DNA from: Muellerivita sp035541195
GTDB taxonomy: Bacteria; Oederibacteriota; Muellerivitia; Muellerivitales; Muellerivitaceae
DNA length: 40,881 bases
NCBI GenBank assembly: GCA_035541195.1
Contig: DATKNU010000126.1
Location: 1 to 40,881, forward strand
Direction of reading: 5' to 3'
Shown here: piece after piece, positions 31,792 to 40,285 of the stretch
Numbering within the stretch: position 1 is the first letter of the stretch
Layout: every line of letters begins with the position of its first letter
The notes under the pieces: model-generated
Databases searched by the model: none
Seen by the model: only the letters and a program-made list of their open reading frames with translations
Told to the model about the DNA's origin: nothing
Position numbers and translations under genes: made by a program

Positions 31792-34700
31792 TTGATCTCC
31801 GACCAATCCATCCGGGAACGGGTCACCCACGACCACGAAACCCTCTTCGCGGTGGACGCGGGGGCGGGCACGGGCAAGACCACGCTCCTGGTTTCCCGGC
31901 TGATCGCGCTTCTCATCGAAAAAAAAGCGCGGCTCAGCCGCATCGCGGCCATTACCTTCACCGAAAAGGCCGCCGCCGAACTGGCCGAGCGCCTTCGGTT
32001 TAAATTGGAAGAAGAACTCCAACCCGTTCGACTTGCTTCGCTCGCTCAGGGTGAGCAAGGCTCCCGAGCGGCCTTGCTCAGCAAGGCACTTGAGGATATG
32101 GAATGCGCCCCCATCTCGACCATCCATTCCTTCTGCGCGGGGTTGCTGCGTGAATATCCGGTGGAAGCGGGGGTCGACCCCCAATTCACCTTGCTGGACG
32201 AGGTGCAATCCAGGGCCTTTGAGGCCCAGGCCTGGGAACATTGGCTCAAACAAAGCCTATCCAAACCCGTGGAGCCGCTCTTTCATTTCCAACGGTTGGG
32301 AGGCGCTTTCGAGCACCTGGAAGAACTCAAACAATTCCTCAAACGCAACCGCACGCTCTTGACCCTGGAGCCCCCCAAGCCCCTGCCCTCCCTGGAACCC
32401 TTGCGGGATGAAATTAAGGCCTTCGTGGAAATAACGAAAAAAGAAGCCGCCCAGTGCGCCAAGCCCGAGGACAGCCTCTACAAAGTGCTGGAAGGCTTTT
32501 GGGCCGGGTGGGAAGCCCTGGCCCCTCTTCCGGCCGGGGACTTTGGCTTTGAATTGGCGAATTTCAAGATCCCCAAGGTCGGCAATAAAGGCGCCCAGGG
32601 CAATTGGGGCAAGGACCGGCTCGCCTCCCTCCGGGAAGGCTTCGTGAAGTTGGCGGAGGACCACCAGGCGGCTTTGGCGCCCTTCAAGGACGCGGTGGTC
32701 CTCAACTTGGTGCGTTGGATTTGGGACTACTTCACCGATTGGGAAGCGCAAAAGGGCAAGGGCGGGTTCCTCGACTTTGACGACCTGCTTTTAAAGACCC
32801 GCGATCTACTGCTCAAACATCCCGAGGTGCGTGAAGAATTGAAGGGCCGCTTCGACTACCTTTTCGTGGACGAGTTCCAGGATACGGACCCGCTTCAAGT
32901 GGAGATCGTCTTCTTCCTGGGCGAGCAGGTTAAAAAGAGCGAAAAGGATTGGAAGAAAGTGAAGCTGGAGCCCGGAAAGCTCTTCCTGGTCGGCGATCCC
33001 AAGCAAAGCATCTACCGCTTCCGCCGGGCGGATGTGGCCATTTACGAGGCTACGAAGGAAAGGGTGCTTGCCAACGGCGGCCAGGTCGAGGTGCTCAGCG
33101 AAAATTTCCGCACCGTCGGCGCTTTGGTCGAATGGGTCAACGGCCTATTCATCTCCCAATTCGAGGGAACGGGCATTAAGTACCACCCCCTAACCGCCAG
33201 TCGAAAGGCCGGCGCCACCGAAGGGACGCTCCCCCTGCTTTGGGGGCTCAAGATCCCAAGATCGCCGGAAGAAAAACCCTCCAAGGGCTCGCTTCGCCAA
33301 TGGGAAGCCGAGTGGACCGCCGCCTTTTTGCAGGATCTTCTCAAAGGCGATTTCACGGTCTCGGACCCCAAGAGCCACGAAAAGCGCCCGGTTCGCCCCG
33401 GCGACATCGCGCTTTTATTCCGTGACCTTTCCAACGACGTCGAGGAAGCCTGGGAAGAGGCCCTGCGCCGCCGGGGCCTTTCGTATCAAATCGTCGGGGG
33501 GAAGCGTTTCTACAACCGGCCCGAGATTGTGGCCCTCTCCACCCTCTTGACCTGCCTTTCGTCGCCGGCGGATGAGGCGGCCGCGGTGGCGCTACTTCGA
33601 AGCCCGATCTTCGGCTTCAGCGATGAGGAGCTTTTCCTGCACCGCGCCGCGGGGGGCACATTCCAATTCCAACGAATGGCGAAGGGCAAGGTGGGCCAGG
33701 CCTTTCAAATTTTGCGGGAATGGTTCAAGGACACCCGAAGCCTGGCGGTTTCCGAGACCCTGGCCGAGCTTTACCGCCGCACGAATCTCTTGGCGGTGAC
33801 CGCCGGGCAACCCCATGGCGAACAGCGGGTGGCGAACCTTTACAAAGTGCTGGACCAGGCGCGGGAATTGGAAAGCTCCCAACATTTCACCTACCGGGCC
33901 TTCACCCAATGGCTGACCACCCAGCAGGAAGAAGGCACGCTGGAGGGCGAGGCGCCGGGGCCTGATTCCACCGAGGACCGCATCACCCTCATGACCATCC
34001 ACAAGGCCAAGGGGCTGGAATTCCCCCTGGTGTTCGTTTCCGCTTGGGCCGCGGACCCGAAGGATTCGGGCAGCCTGATGGACCGCAAAAGCTCCCGGGG
34101 AGCCTTTAAGGTGGGTTCGGCGGACCTGGGGCTCAAGACCTTGAATTATGACGGGGTCAAGGAAGAGGAAGAACTCCAGCGCCAGGCCGAGGACACCCGC
34201 CTGCTTTACGTGGCGGCCACCCGCGCCCGGGATTGCCTGCTCCTGCCTTATTTTGATTTCGCCCCCGATGGAAAATTCCAAAACGAGGGCCTTTTTGCCG
34301 GTCCTTTGTTGAAGGCGCTGGGGGAAAAAAGCGGAACTCATTGGGTCGGGGTAAAAGAAGGCGCCCAACCTTTAAGCGATCCCCCGGCCTGGGTGGTGCC
34401 CTTGGACGAAAAACCGGGCCCCGCCCTGGATGCCGAAAAGGCAAAACTGGAGGTCCAGCGGGAAGCCCGCCGGGAAAAGCTCAAGACCCTCGCCGGTGGG
34501 CGGGACTTCGTGACCGTGACGGCATTGGCCCATGGGGACGAGGAGAAGAAAGAAAGAGAAGAACGCGTCTTCGAGGAACCGGAAAGCGCCTCACCCTGGG
34601 GCGGAAAGGGTTTTGGCGTCTTGGCCCACCGGCTTTTGGAAAAGGGCTGGGACTGGGATGAGGCGATGCTTAACAAGGCCGCCCAGGCTTGGGCGCCTTT

Positions 34701-35064
34701 GGAAGGCCTCAAGCCCGAAGCCGCCCAGGAAGCGGCCCAAATGGCGCTGAGGGCCCTTTCCCATCCCATCCTTACCCGGGCCCGTCAATCCTCCCGCCTT
34801 TTGCGAGAGCTTCCTTTGAGCCTGAAACAAGAAGACGGCACCTATCTCAAAGCCGTCATGGACTTGGTTTTCCTGGAAGGCGACGAATGGGTGATCGTGG
34901 ATTACAAGAGCGACCGGGACCCGTCGCTCCAAGCGGAAGGCTATCGCAAGCAAATCGAGCATTACGCCGAACTTCTGGAAAAAACCACGAACCTCAAAGT
35001 CAAAGAAGCAGGTCTTTATTTCCTCAGGCAGGATGGCCCCGGCGCCTTCCAGAAGATAAAATAA
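31792..35064 (+). CDS. addA: AddA-like UvrD/Rep helicase-nuclease
   Basis: AddA is the motor and nuclease subunit that unwinds and cuts broken DNA ends. The 1090-residue protein has Walker A AGAGTGKT (23-30), ITFTEKAAAELAERL (motif Ia), VDEFQDTDP (motif II, D360-E361), GDPKQSIYRFRRAD (motif III), SENFRT (IV), MTIHKAKGLEFPLVFV (V) and LLYVAATRARD (VI). The C-terminal PD-(D/E)XK nuclease has D1024 in VMDLVF and D1037-x-K1039 in VDYKSD. Residues about 79-101 contain an unusual insert encoded by a palindromic stretch, just before ISTIHSFCAGLLREYP. Start: TTG at 31792, weak Shine-Dalgarno. The CDF transporter begins four bases after the stop. Confidence 0.92.
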   Translation: MISDQSIRERVTHDHETLFAVDAGAGTGKTTLLVSRLIALLIEKKARLSRIAAITFTEKAAAELAERLRFKLEEELQPVRLASLAQGEQGSRAALLSKALEDMECAPISTIHSFCAGLLREYPVEAGVDPQFTLLDEVQSRAFEAQAWEHWLKQSLSKPVEPLFHFQRLGGAFEHLEELKQFLKRNRTLLTLEPPKPLPSLEPLRDEIKAFVEITKKEAAQCAKPEDSLYKVLEGFWAGWEALAPLPAGDFGFELANFKIPKVGNKGAQGNWGKDRLASLREGFVKLAEDHQAALAPFKDAVVLNLVRWIWDYFTDWEAQKGKGGFLDFDDLLLKTRDLLLKHPEVREELKGRFDYLFVDEFQDTDPLQVEIVFFLGEQVKKSEKDWKKVKLEPGKLFLVGDPKQSIYRFRRADVAIYEATKERVLANGGQVEVLSENFRTVGALVEWVNGLFISQFEGTGIKYHPLTASRKAGATEGTLPLLWGLKIPRSPEEKPSKGSLRQWEAEWTAAFLQDLLKGDFTVSDPKSHEKRPVRPGDIALLFRDLSNDVEEAWEEALRRRGLSYQIVGGKRFYNRPEIVALSTLLTCLSSPADEAAAVALLRSPIFGFSDEELFLHRAAGGTFQFQRMAKGKVGQAFQILREWFKDTRSLAVSETLAELYRRTNLLAVTAGQPHGEQRVANLYKVLDQARELESSQHFTYRAFTQWLTTQQEEGTLEGEAPGPDSTEDRITLMTIHKAKGLEFPLVFVSAWAADPKDSGSLMDRKSSRGAFKVGSADLGLKTLNYDGVKEEEELQRQAEDTRLLYVAATRARDCLLLPYFDFAPDGKFQNEGLFAGPLLKALGEKSGTHWVGVKEGAQPLSDPPAWVVPLDEKPGPALDAEKAKLEVQREARREKLKTLAGGRDFVTVTALAHGDEEKKEREERVFEEPESASPWGGKGFGVLAHRLLEKGWDWDEAMLNKAAQAWAPLEGLKPEAAQEAAQMALRALSHPILTRARQSSRLLRELPLSLKQEDGTYLKAVMDLVFLEGDEWVIVDYKSDRDPSLQAEGYRKQIEHYAELLEKTTNLKVKEAGLYFLRQDGPGAFQKIK
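32031..32095 (+). repeat. In-frame palindromic insertion element within addA
   Basis: GAGCAAGGC (32053-32061) and GCCTTGCTC (32071-32079) form a perfect 9-bp inverted repeat. The alternative arms CTTGCT (32032-32037) and AGCAAG (32054-32059) compete with it, and a further GAGCG/CGCTC pair is nested. It encodes about 20 residues (RLASLAQGEQGSRAALLSK) inside the helicase, between the Ia helix and the conserved ISTIHSFC segment. The composition (CTTCGCTCGCTCAGG) is unlike the rest of the gene and resembles dispersed palindromic repeats seen in many bacterial genomes. Confidence 0.55.
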
Positions 35065-35068
35065 ACCC

Positions 35069-36001
35069 ATGGCCCATTCCCACGACCAGGGGGATCACCC
35101 CCACGAACAAGCCCCCGGGCCGGACCGCAAAAAAAAGATGACGCGGGCGGTCTTCATCACGGCCGCCATCCTTTTGCTGGAAGCCGTGGGCGGCGTTTGG
35201 TCCGGCAGTTTGGCGCTTTTGACCGACGCGGGCCACATGTTGACCGACCTGGCGGCGCTGCTCATTTCCCTGACCGCCATGATCTTGGCCGAACGCCCCA
35301 TCAGCCGAACCCATACCTTCGGCCTCGCCCGATTGGAAGTGCTGGCGGCGCTGGGCAATTCCCTCACCTTTTTCCTGATGGTCTTCGCCGTGGCCTGGCA
35401 GGCCGGGGTGAGGCTGGCCCACCCTTCCTTGCCCGATTGGCGCGCCATGGGGTTGGTCGCGGCCATCGGGTTCGCGGCCAACGCCTCCAGCGCCTGGTTC
35501 CTGCACGGGGCGGACCAGCAGGACATCAACCTGCAGGGCGCTTGGATCCACGTGCTGGGCGACCTGGCCTCGTCCCTGGGGGTTTTGATCGGGGTCTTGG
35601 TGATCGCCCAAACCGGATGGACTTGGGTGGACCCGCTTTTGAGCCTGCTCATCGCGCTCTTGATCGCCGCAAGCGCCTTCAAGCTTTTCCGCAAAGCCCT
35701 CCGGATTTTGCTGGAAGCCAGCCCCCGGGGGCTGGCCCCCGAGGCCATCTCGGGCATTTTGCGGGGGAAAATTCCGGAAATCCGCGAGGTGCACCACGTG
35801 CATTTGTGGGAAGTGGGCGCGGGACAGGTTTACTTGACCGCCCACTTGGTGGTGGAAGACGCCAAAATCAGTGAGGCGGTGCCTTTGCTTGAGAGGGCCC
35901 AAAGCCTGCTCAAGGCTGAGTTGCAAATCGACCACAGCACCTTCCAATTGGAAGTTCGGACGCCTTCCCGGATCGCTTTCAGCGAGAAGCCCCCCCTTTA
36001 A
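35069..36001 (+). CDS. CDF-family (CzcD/ZitB-like) divalent cation exporter
   Basis: CDF proteins exchange Zn2+ (or Co2+, Cd2+) for protons across the inner membrane. The 310-residue protein has a His-rich cytoplasmic start (MAHSHDQGDHPHEQ), six transmembrane segments and a C-terminal metal-binding domain (EVHHVHLWEVGAGQVYLTAHLVVED). The transport site is two H-x3-D pairs, H56/D60 (DAGHMLTD) and H161/D165 (HVLGDLASS), the combination linked to zinc. The gene begins four bases after addA and has TAAAAT six bases before its ATG, so it may be expressed from addA or from its own leaderless promoter. Its stop overlaps the convergent membrane-protein gene by four bases. Confidence 0.92.
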   Translation: MAHSHDQGDHPHEQAPGPDRKKKMTRAVFITAAILLLEAVGGVWSGSLALLTDAGHMLTDLAALLISLTAMILAERPISRTHTFGLARLEVLAALGNSLTFFLMVFAVAWQAGVRLAHPSLPDWRAMGLVAAIGFAANASSAWFLHGADQQDINLQGAWIHVLGDLASSLGVLIGVLVIAQTGWTWVDPLLSLLIALLIAASAFKLFRKALRILLEASPRGLAPEAISGILRGKIPEIREVHHVHLWEVGAGQVYLTAHLVVEDAKISEAVPLLERAQSLLKAELQIDHSTFQLEVRTPSRIAFSEKPPL

Positions 36002-38121
36002 GGCCGGCTTCCCCCCGGCAACAACCGCAGGGACTTTCGCAGGTCATAACGGGGATCCACCCGGGCGGCGAGACGGAAGATTTTTTCCGCCGGGCCCGGC
36101 TGTCCTTGACTCAAGGCCTGTGTGCCCAGGTGATGGAGGATTTCCGCCAAGGGTTCCTGGAAGGGCGGCGGCGGCGCCAAATCCCCCGGCGGCAGGGACA
36201 AGAGCGGCCAAGCGCGCGTCAGGTCGCGGGTCCGGTAAATCGGGAGCACTATTTTCTCCAAGACGCATTCCTTGAGGAAGGGGTCGGGGGGAAGCCCCCG
36301 GTACAAGTCCCAAAGCCCGTCCAGGTATTTTCCATAGGCGGGGTGGGCCTCATGAAAGGGGATTTCCCCGTACAAGTCCTGCAATTTTTGGTGCGGGAGG
36401 ACCCAGCCCAGGAGTTTGGCCCGGTCGTTCCCCTGAAGGGGGACGACCGCCAACCAGACCTCATGGTCGGGTTCCGGGTTCAGGCCTTTTGAAAGGTCCT
36501 GAAGGGAGGATTGGGGGAATTCTTTCTGGAAGAGCCCGACGTCCCAAGGCGCCAAAAGCACGGCCGCCCACCGCGCCTTTTCAGGATCCAAGGCCGGGTT
36601 GGCGGCGGCGTTGAAGGGGAAAACCCCGAGGAAAAGGCTTTCGTCGAAAACGTCGTAATAAAAATCGCTGAACACCAGTCCGGGCCCGGGAATGGCTGAA
36701 AGGGCTTGGGCGGCCCGGTATTGTTCCGGCGATTTCGAGCCCCCGGTTTCCTTGTCCGGGACCGCCCAGCGGTGGTAGGGCCCCCCGAGATGGTAGAGGT
36801 CCAAGGCCAGCGAGAAGGCCAACAGGGCGGTTAAAAGCCGGGCGCGCCGGTGGACCGGGAAATGTTCGATGACGGCCTTGAGCCCCAGCGCGGTCCAGAA
36901 AAGAAAAAGCGGGAGCAGGATGAGGACCCGCATGGCTTCCACCGTGTTGGAGAAAAAACCCGGGGCCAAGCCCGCCAGCACCGCCGCCCCCAAGCCCCAG
37001 AAGGCCGGCCGGTTCCGGAAACGCCCGCACTCCACCATCCCCACCAGGCAGGCCCCGCCCAGGATCGGGTTTAAATAGCCGCCCCAAAGGGGCCCGAAAT
37101 TAAAATAAGACTTATCCAAAGTCCCCCAAAGAAAAACCGTCAAATAAGAAAAAGAGATTTTCAGTTGGGCGGGCCAGGAGTGGATTTGCCCCGTCCAAAG
37201 ATATTGGAAGGCGTGCCCTTGGGACGAATGGGGGAATAGCGAAACCAGAACGGGCCCCATCAGGATTGCCAGGGTGAAGCTGAACCCCAGGGCCGGTTTC
37301 CAGTCCTTGGGTTTGGCCCGGGCGCAATCCAGCAGGAATCCGCCCCCTACGACGGCGATCAGGGGAAGGGCTAAGACTGAAACATAGCCACAAAACCCTA
37401 AGACCAACCCCAACACCACTGCCAGCCTGTTTCGGGAAGTCCCGCGGGGAAGGTGTCGGATGAACCCCCAAAGGCCCAGGGATAGAAATTCGAAAAAGAC
37501 CAGGCAGGCTTCGGTCCCTGAAAATTGACCCACATAAATGGGCCAAAAGCCCAAGGCTAAGAGGCAAAAGTAAAGGAAGGCGAGGCGGCCCGAGACCCAT
37601 TGCCGGCAGGCCCAAAGGCCGGCCACCAAAGCCAAAGTCGATTCCAAGGCCTGCAGCGCCCAGATGGAAAACAAGGAAGGGGGAATCAGCTTGAACCAGA
37701 GCGCCTTGGCCCAAAAAGACAAGGGCCCCAGTTTTTCGTTGCTATACCAAAGATGCCAAGTCCAATGCCGAGATTGTTGGTAGGACAGCAGGCTGTGGAT
37801 GCCGTCGTCCCACATGGGCCAGACCGGTAGGCCGAGGGAGACGCATAAACGCAAGGATAAACCCAGGGCCAGCACGAGCCAGATCATTCCGGGATCGGGC
37901 GCCGACGGCATCGGTTTTTCCGGGAACTGGGCCGCGGGCCGCAGGTTGAAAATAAAGAAAAGAAAAGGGCAAAGCAGGGCTACGAGCCCGATTAAGACCT
38001 TGGCCGCGAGGCCGAGAGGGCCAAAGGCCAAAAAGGCGTTCAGCAGGGAAAAATAAAGGAACAAGGCCGGGGGATGGTAGGGAATTGAGACGCCGAGAAG
38101 TCCGGGGGCCGGGCGGGTCAT
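35998..38121 (-). CDS. Multi-pass membrane protein, GT39/ArnT-like glycosyltransferase family (tentative)
   Basis: The 707-residue protein has about ten to twelve transmembrane segments in the first 440 residues, then a long soluble tail. An acidic pair (D105-D106) in WPMWDDGIHSLLSY lies in the first outside loop, as in dolichyl- or polyprenyl-phosphate-sugar glycosyltransferases (GT39/ArnT/PMT). Later segments such as FWTALGLKAVIEHF and the tail (VFSDFYYDVFDESLFLGVFPFNAAANP) fit this family. The acceptor is unknown. Its ATG overlaps the hpnE stop (ATGA), so the two are translationally coupled and co-transcribed; a role in decorating a lipid from that pathway is possible but unproven. Confidence 0.7.
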   Translation of the reverse strand: MTRPAPGLLGVSIPYHPPALFLYFSLLNAFLAFGPLGLAAKVLIGLVALLCPFLFFIFNLRPAAQFPEKPMPSAPDPGMIWLVLALGLSLRLCVSLGLPVWPMWDDGIHSLLSYQQSRHWTWHLWYSNEKLGPLSFWAKALWFKLIPPSLFSIWALQALESTLALVAGLWACRQWVSGRLAFLYFCLLALGFWPIYVGQFSGTEACLVFFEFLSLGLWGFIRHLPRGTSRNRLAVVLGLVLGFCGYVSVLALPLIAVVGGGFLLDCARAKPKDWKPALGFSFTLAILMGPVLVSLFPHSSQGHAFQYLWTGQIHSWPAQLKISFSYLTVFLWGTLDKSYFNFGPLWGGYLNPILGGACLVGMVECGRFRNRPAFWGLGAAVLAGLAPGFFSNTVEAMRVLILLPLFLFWTALGLKAVIEHFPVHRRARLLTALLAFSLALDLYHLGGPYHRWAVPDKETGGSKSPEQYRAAQALSAIPGPGLVFSDFYYDVFDESLFLGVFPFNAAANPALDPEKARWAAVLLAPWDVGLFQKEFPQSSLQDLSKGLNPEPDHEVWLAVVPLQGNDRAKLLGWVLPHQKLQDLYGEIPFHEAHPAYGKYLDGLWDLYRGLPPDPFLKECVLEKIVLPIYRTRDLTRAWPLLSLPPGDLAPPPPFQEPLAEILHHLGTQALSQGQPGPAEKIFRLAARVDPRYDLRKSLRLLPGGSRP

Positions 38122-39449
38122 TTAAGGAAAGCCAGGGCTTTTTGGGCGGCGCGATGCCCCGAAAGGCAAGCGCCCTCGATGGTGGCGGGAAGCCCCGTGT
38201 CGGTCCAGTCGCCCGCCAGGAAGACGTTGGGAAAAGGGGTGGCGGTTTTAGGGCGGAAGGCGCCCGAAGCCTCGCTCCAGATAAAAGTCGCGGACATTTC
38301 CTTGGTGACCTTCGAGTGCAGGGGCTGGGTGCCGGCCAAAGCGGGGAAACGCGACTGAAGTTCTTCCCAAGCCCGGATCAAGATTTCCTTCTCGTTTTTC
38401 GCCGCCAAGTCCGGGTCGCCGCTGGAGACCAGGCTCACATATTGGTTGGGGCCGCTTAAGCCCCAATTGGCGCTGCGGTTGAAGGCCCAGTCGAAATCCG
38501 CCCCGGCGAAACCTTCCAGGTGGCCTCGCAGGACGGGTTTTTCCAAAATCAAATGGACGGACACGATGGGCGACTTGCCCAAGCGGGCTTCCTCGCCGGG
38601 CGGGGGCAACCCCGCGCCGCCCCAAAGCGCTTCCAAGGACCTCACGGGCAAAGCCAGGATCAAAACATCGGCGGTGAATTTTTTCCCCGAGGCCGTCTCC
38701 AGGCCGAAGGGGCCGGACACCAGGTTGAGTTTCTGGACCCCTTCGCGCAAATGCGCCTGGGAGCCCCGGGCGGCCAGATATTCCAGGGCCTGGGGGAAAG
38801 CGATCTCGCTTAAAGGTTTCGCCGCCACCACCAAGGCGCTGTCCCGGCGCTTGCCGAAAAAAACCCGGTTCAAGACCCCCCCGAGGGCCCGGATGGGCGC
38901 CACTGCGGGCGGGACGTTCATCACCGCCCGGCAAAAGGGCGTCCAAAAGCGCTCCCTCGTGGTGGGGCCTTGGCGGGTGAAGCCCATCCAATTTTCCACC
39001 GTGCGGATTTTCGGGGGAAGGGGGAAGGGTCGGACCGCGAAAGGGGCCAGGGCCGCCATGAGCTTGAGCTTTTCCGATCCGGGGAAGGCGCTGGAACTAA
39101 GGAGCCCCAAAAGCAGGTGAAAAGGCGCGGGCAAGGACAGGCAATTCAGGGACGTCCTCGCGCCGCCCGGGGAAACCCAACTCAAGGCCAGCGGATCCAC
39201 CCAATGAAAATCCGAGGCGGCGCCGAGGCGCTTGAAGAGTTTGAAGGTTTCCCGGTAACAGCCCATGAGCAGGTGGGGCCCGTTGTCCACGGGCGCGGGA
39301 AAAGACGGGGAAGGCGCGGTGGAATAAACCCGGCCGCCCAAAAAACCCCGGGATTCCAAGAGGTCCACCGGGACCCCGGCCTCGGCCAAGGCCGTCGCCG
39401 CCGAAACGCCGGCGTAGCCGCCGCCCACCACCAACGCGCGCGGGCTCAA
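38118..39449 (-). CDS. hpnE: Squalene-associated FAD-dependent desaturase HpnE
   Basis: HpnE reduces hydroxysqualene to squalene in the HpnC-HpnD-HpnE route. The 443-residue protein begins with the FAD motif ALVVGGGYAGVSAATALAEAGVPVDLLESRGFLGGR, continues with VDNGPHLLMGCYRETFKLFKRLG and ends in the C-terminal FAD motif NVFLAGDWTDTGLPATIEGACLSGHRAAQ, all characteristic of HpnE and phytoene desaturase relatives. The start is a TTG at 39449 whose last two bases overlap the hpnD stop (TTGA), with GGAAGGGG upstream; a longer frame to 39704 would run through hpnD and is rejected. The next gene starts within its stop codon. Confidence 0.92.
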   Translation of the reverse strand: MSPRALVVGGGYAGVSAATALAEAGVPVDLLESRGFLGGRVYSTAPSPSFPAPVDNGPHLLMGCYRETFKLFKRLGAASDFHWVDPLALSWVSPGGARTSLNCLSLPAPFHLLLGLLSSSAFPGSEKLKLMAALAPFAVRPFPLPPKIRTVENWMGFTRQGPTTRERFWTPFCRAVMNVPPAVAPIRALGGVLNRVFFGKRRDSALVVAAKPLSEIAFPQALEYLAARGSQAHLREGVQKLNLVSGPFGLETASGKKFTADVLILALPVRSLEALWGGAGLPPPGEEARLGKSPIVSVHLILEKPVLRGHLEGFAGADFDWAFNRSANWGLSGPNQYVSLVSSGDPDLAAKNEKEILIRAWEELQSRFPALAGTQPLHSKVTKEMSATFIWSEASGAFRPKTATPFPNVFLAGDWTDTGLPATIEGACLSGHRAAQKALAFLK

Positions 39450-40285
39450 AAAAGCCCCTTCCAAGCCGCGCAACGGGACAAGGCGCCCGCCACCGCCCAG
39501 AGTTTTTCCGAAAGCGACAGGGAGGTTTTCCCGGCCAGGATCCCCCCCGGATGGGCCCGCAATTTTTCCTTCAGGCGGCCGTAAATCGCCGCGATGGCCT
39601 CGGCGGTGGGCAAGGCGGCGCGCTGGCGGCGGGAAAGGGCGGCTTGGGCTTTTTCCCAAAAGGATTCGGCCCGACTCAGTTGGAAATCCACGAAGTGCGG
39701 CCACGAAAGATCGCCGGGATCAAGCGCGGCGGGGTTGAGCTTGAAACGGCGGAAGTCCTCGTCCGGCAGGTATTGGCGGCCCAGCTGCGCGTCTTCCTTG
39801 ACGTCGCGGACCATGTTGACGATCTGAAGGAACAGCCCCAGGTTCTCGGCGTAGAGGCGGTGGGCCTTGTCCTTGAAACCGAAAATCTCCATGCTGGCCA
39901 GGCCCGGTCCCCCGGCCACCTGCCGGGCATAGGCTTTGAGTTCCCCGAAGGTTTTGAAGCGCAGGGGCCTCAGGTCCCGCTCCACGCCCTTGAGGATCCG
40001 CTCCAGGGGTTCGGCGGACAGGGCGAACCTTCGCCGCACCTCGGCCAAGCCCAAAAAGAGGGGGTCTGCCGGGGGCCGCCCCGCCAGGCAGGCCTTCAGC
40101 TTGGCCTTGAACCGCGCCAGGTCCTTTCTTTTTCGCGCGCGCGCGCCGGCCCCGTCCGAAATCTCATCGGCGGCCCAGCAAAAACGATAGAGCGTTTCCA
40201 GGGCCCGGCGTTGGTCCCGGGGCAAAAGCAACATGGCGTAATAGAAACTGGTTTTTTTTTGGAGCGATCCGTTTTGGATGTTCAA
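39446..40285 (-). CDS. hpnD: Presqualene diphosphate synthase HpnD
   Basis: HpnD couples two farnesyl diphosphates to presqualene diphosphate. The 279-residue protein has both Asp-rich motifs of squalene/phytoene synthases: D40-E-I-S-D44 in AADEISDG, and D161-x3-D165 in NMVRDVKEDAQLGRQYLP. ETLYRFCWAAD and VAGGPGLASMEIFG are further family signatures. The start is a TTG that overlaps the hpnC stop by the TTGA arrangement, with AAAGGGA upstream. Its position between hpnC and hpnE supports HpnD over phytoene synthase. Confidence 0.92.
   Translation of the reverse strand: MNIQNGSLQKKTSFYYAMLLLPRDQRRALETLYRFCWAADEISDGAGARARKRKDLARFKAKLKACLAGRPPADPLFLGLAEVRRRFALSAEPLERILKGVERDLRPLRFKTFGELKAYARQVAGGPGLASMEIFGFKDKAHRLYAENLGLFLQIVNMVRDVKEDAQLGRQYLPDEDFRRFKLNPAALDPGDLSWPHFVDFQLSRAESFWEKAQAALSRRQRAALPTAEAIAAIYGRLKEKLRAHPGGILAGKTSLSLSEKLWAVAGALSRCAAWKGLF

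Noticed and set aside
38118..39704. Longer N-terminus for hpnE
   Set aside because: The extra 85 residues are an out-of-frame reading of hpnD; the FAD motif begins right after the TTG at 39449, which has a Shine-Dalgarno.
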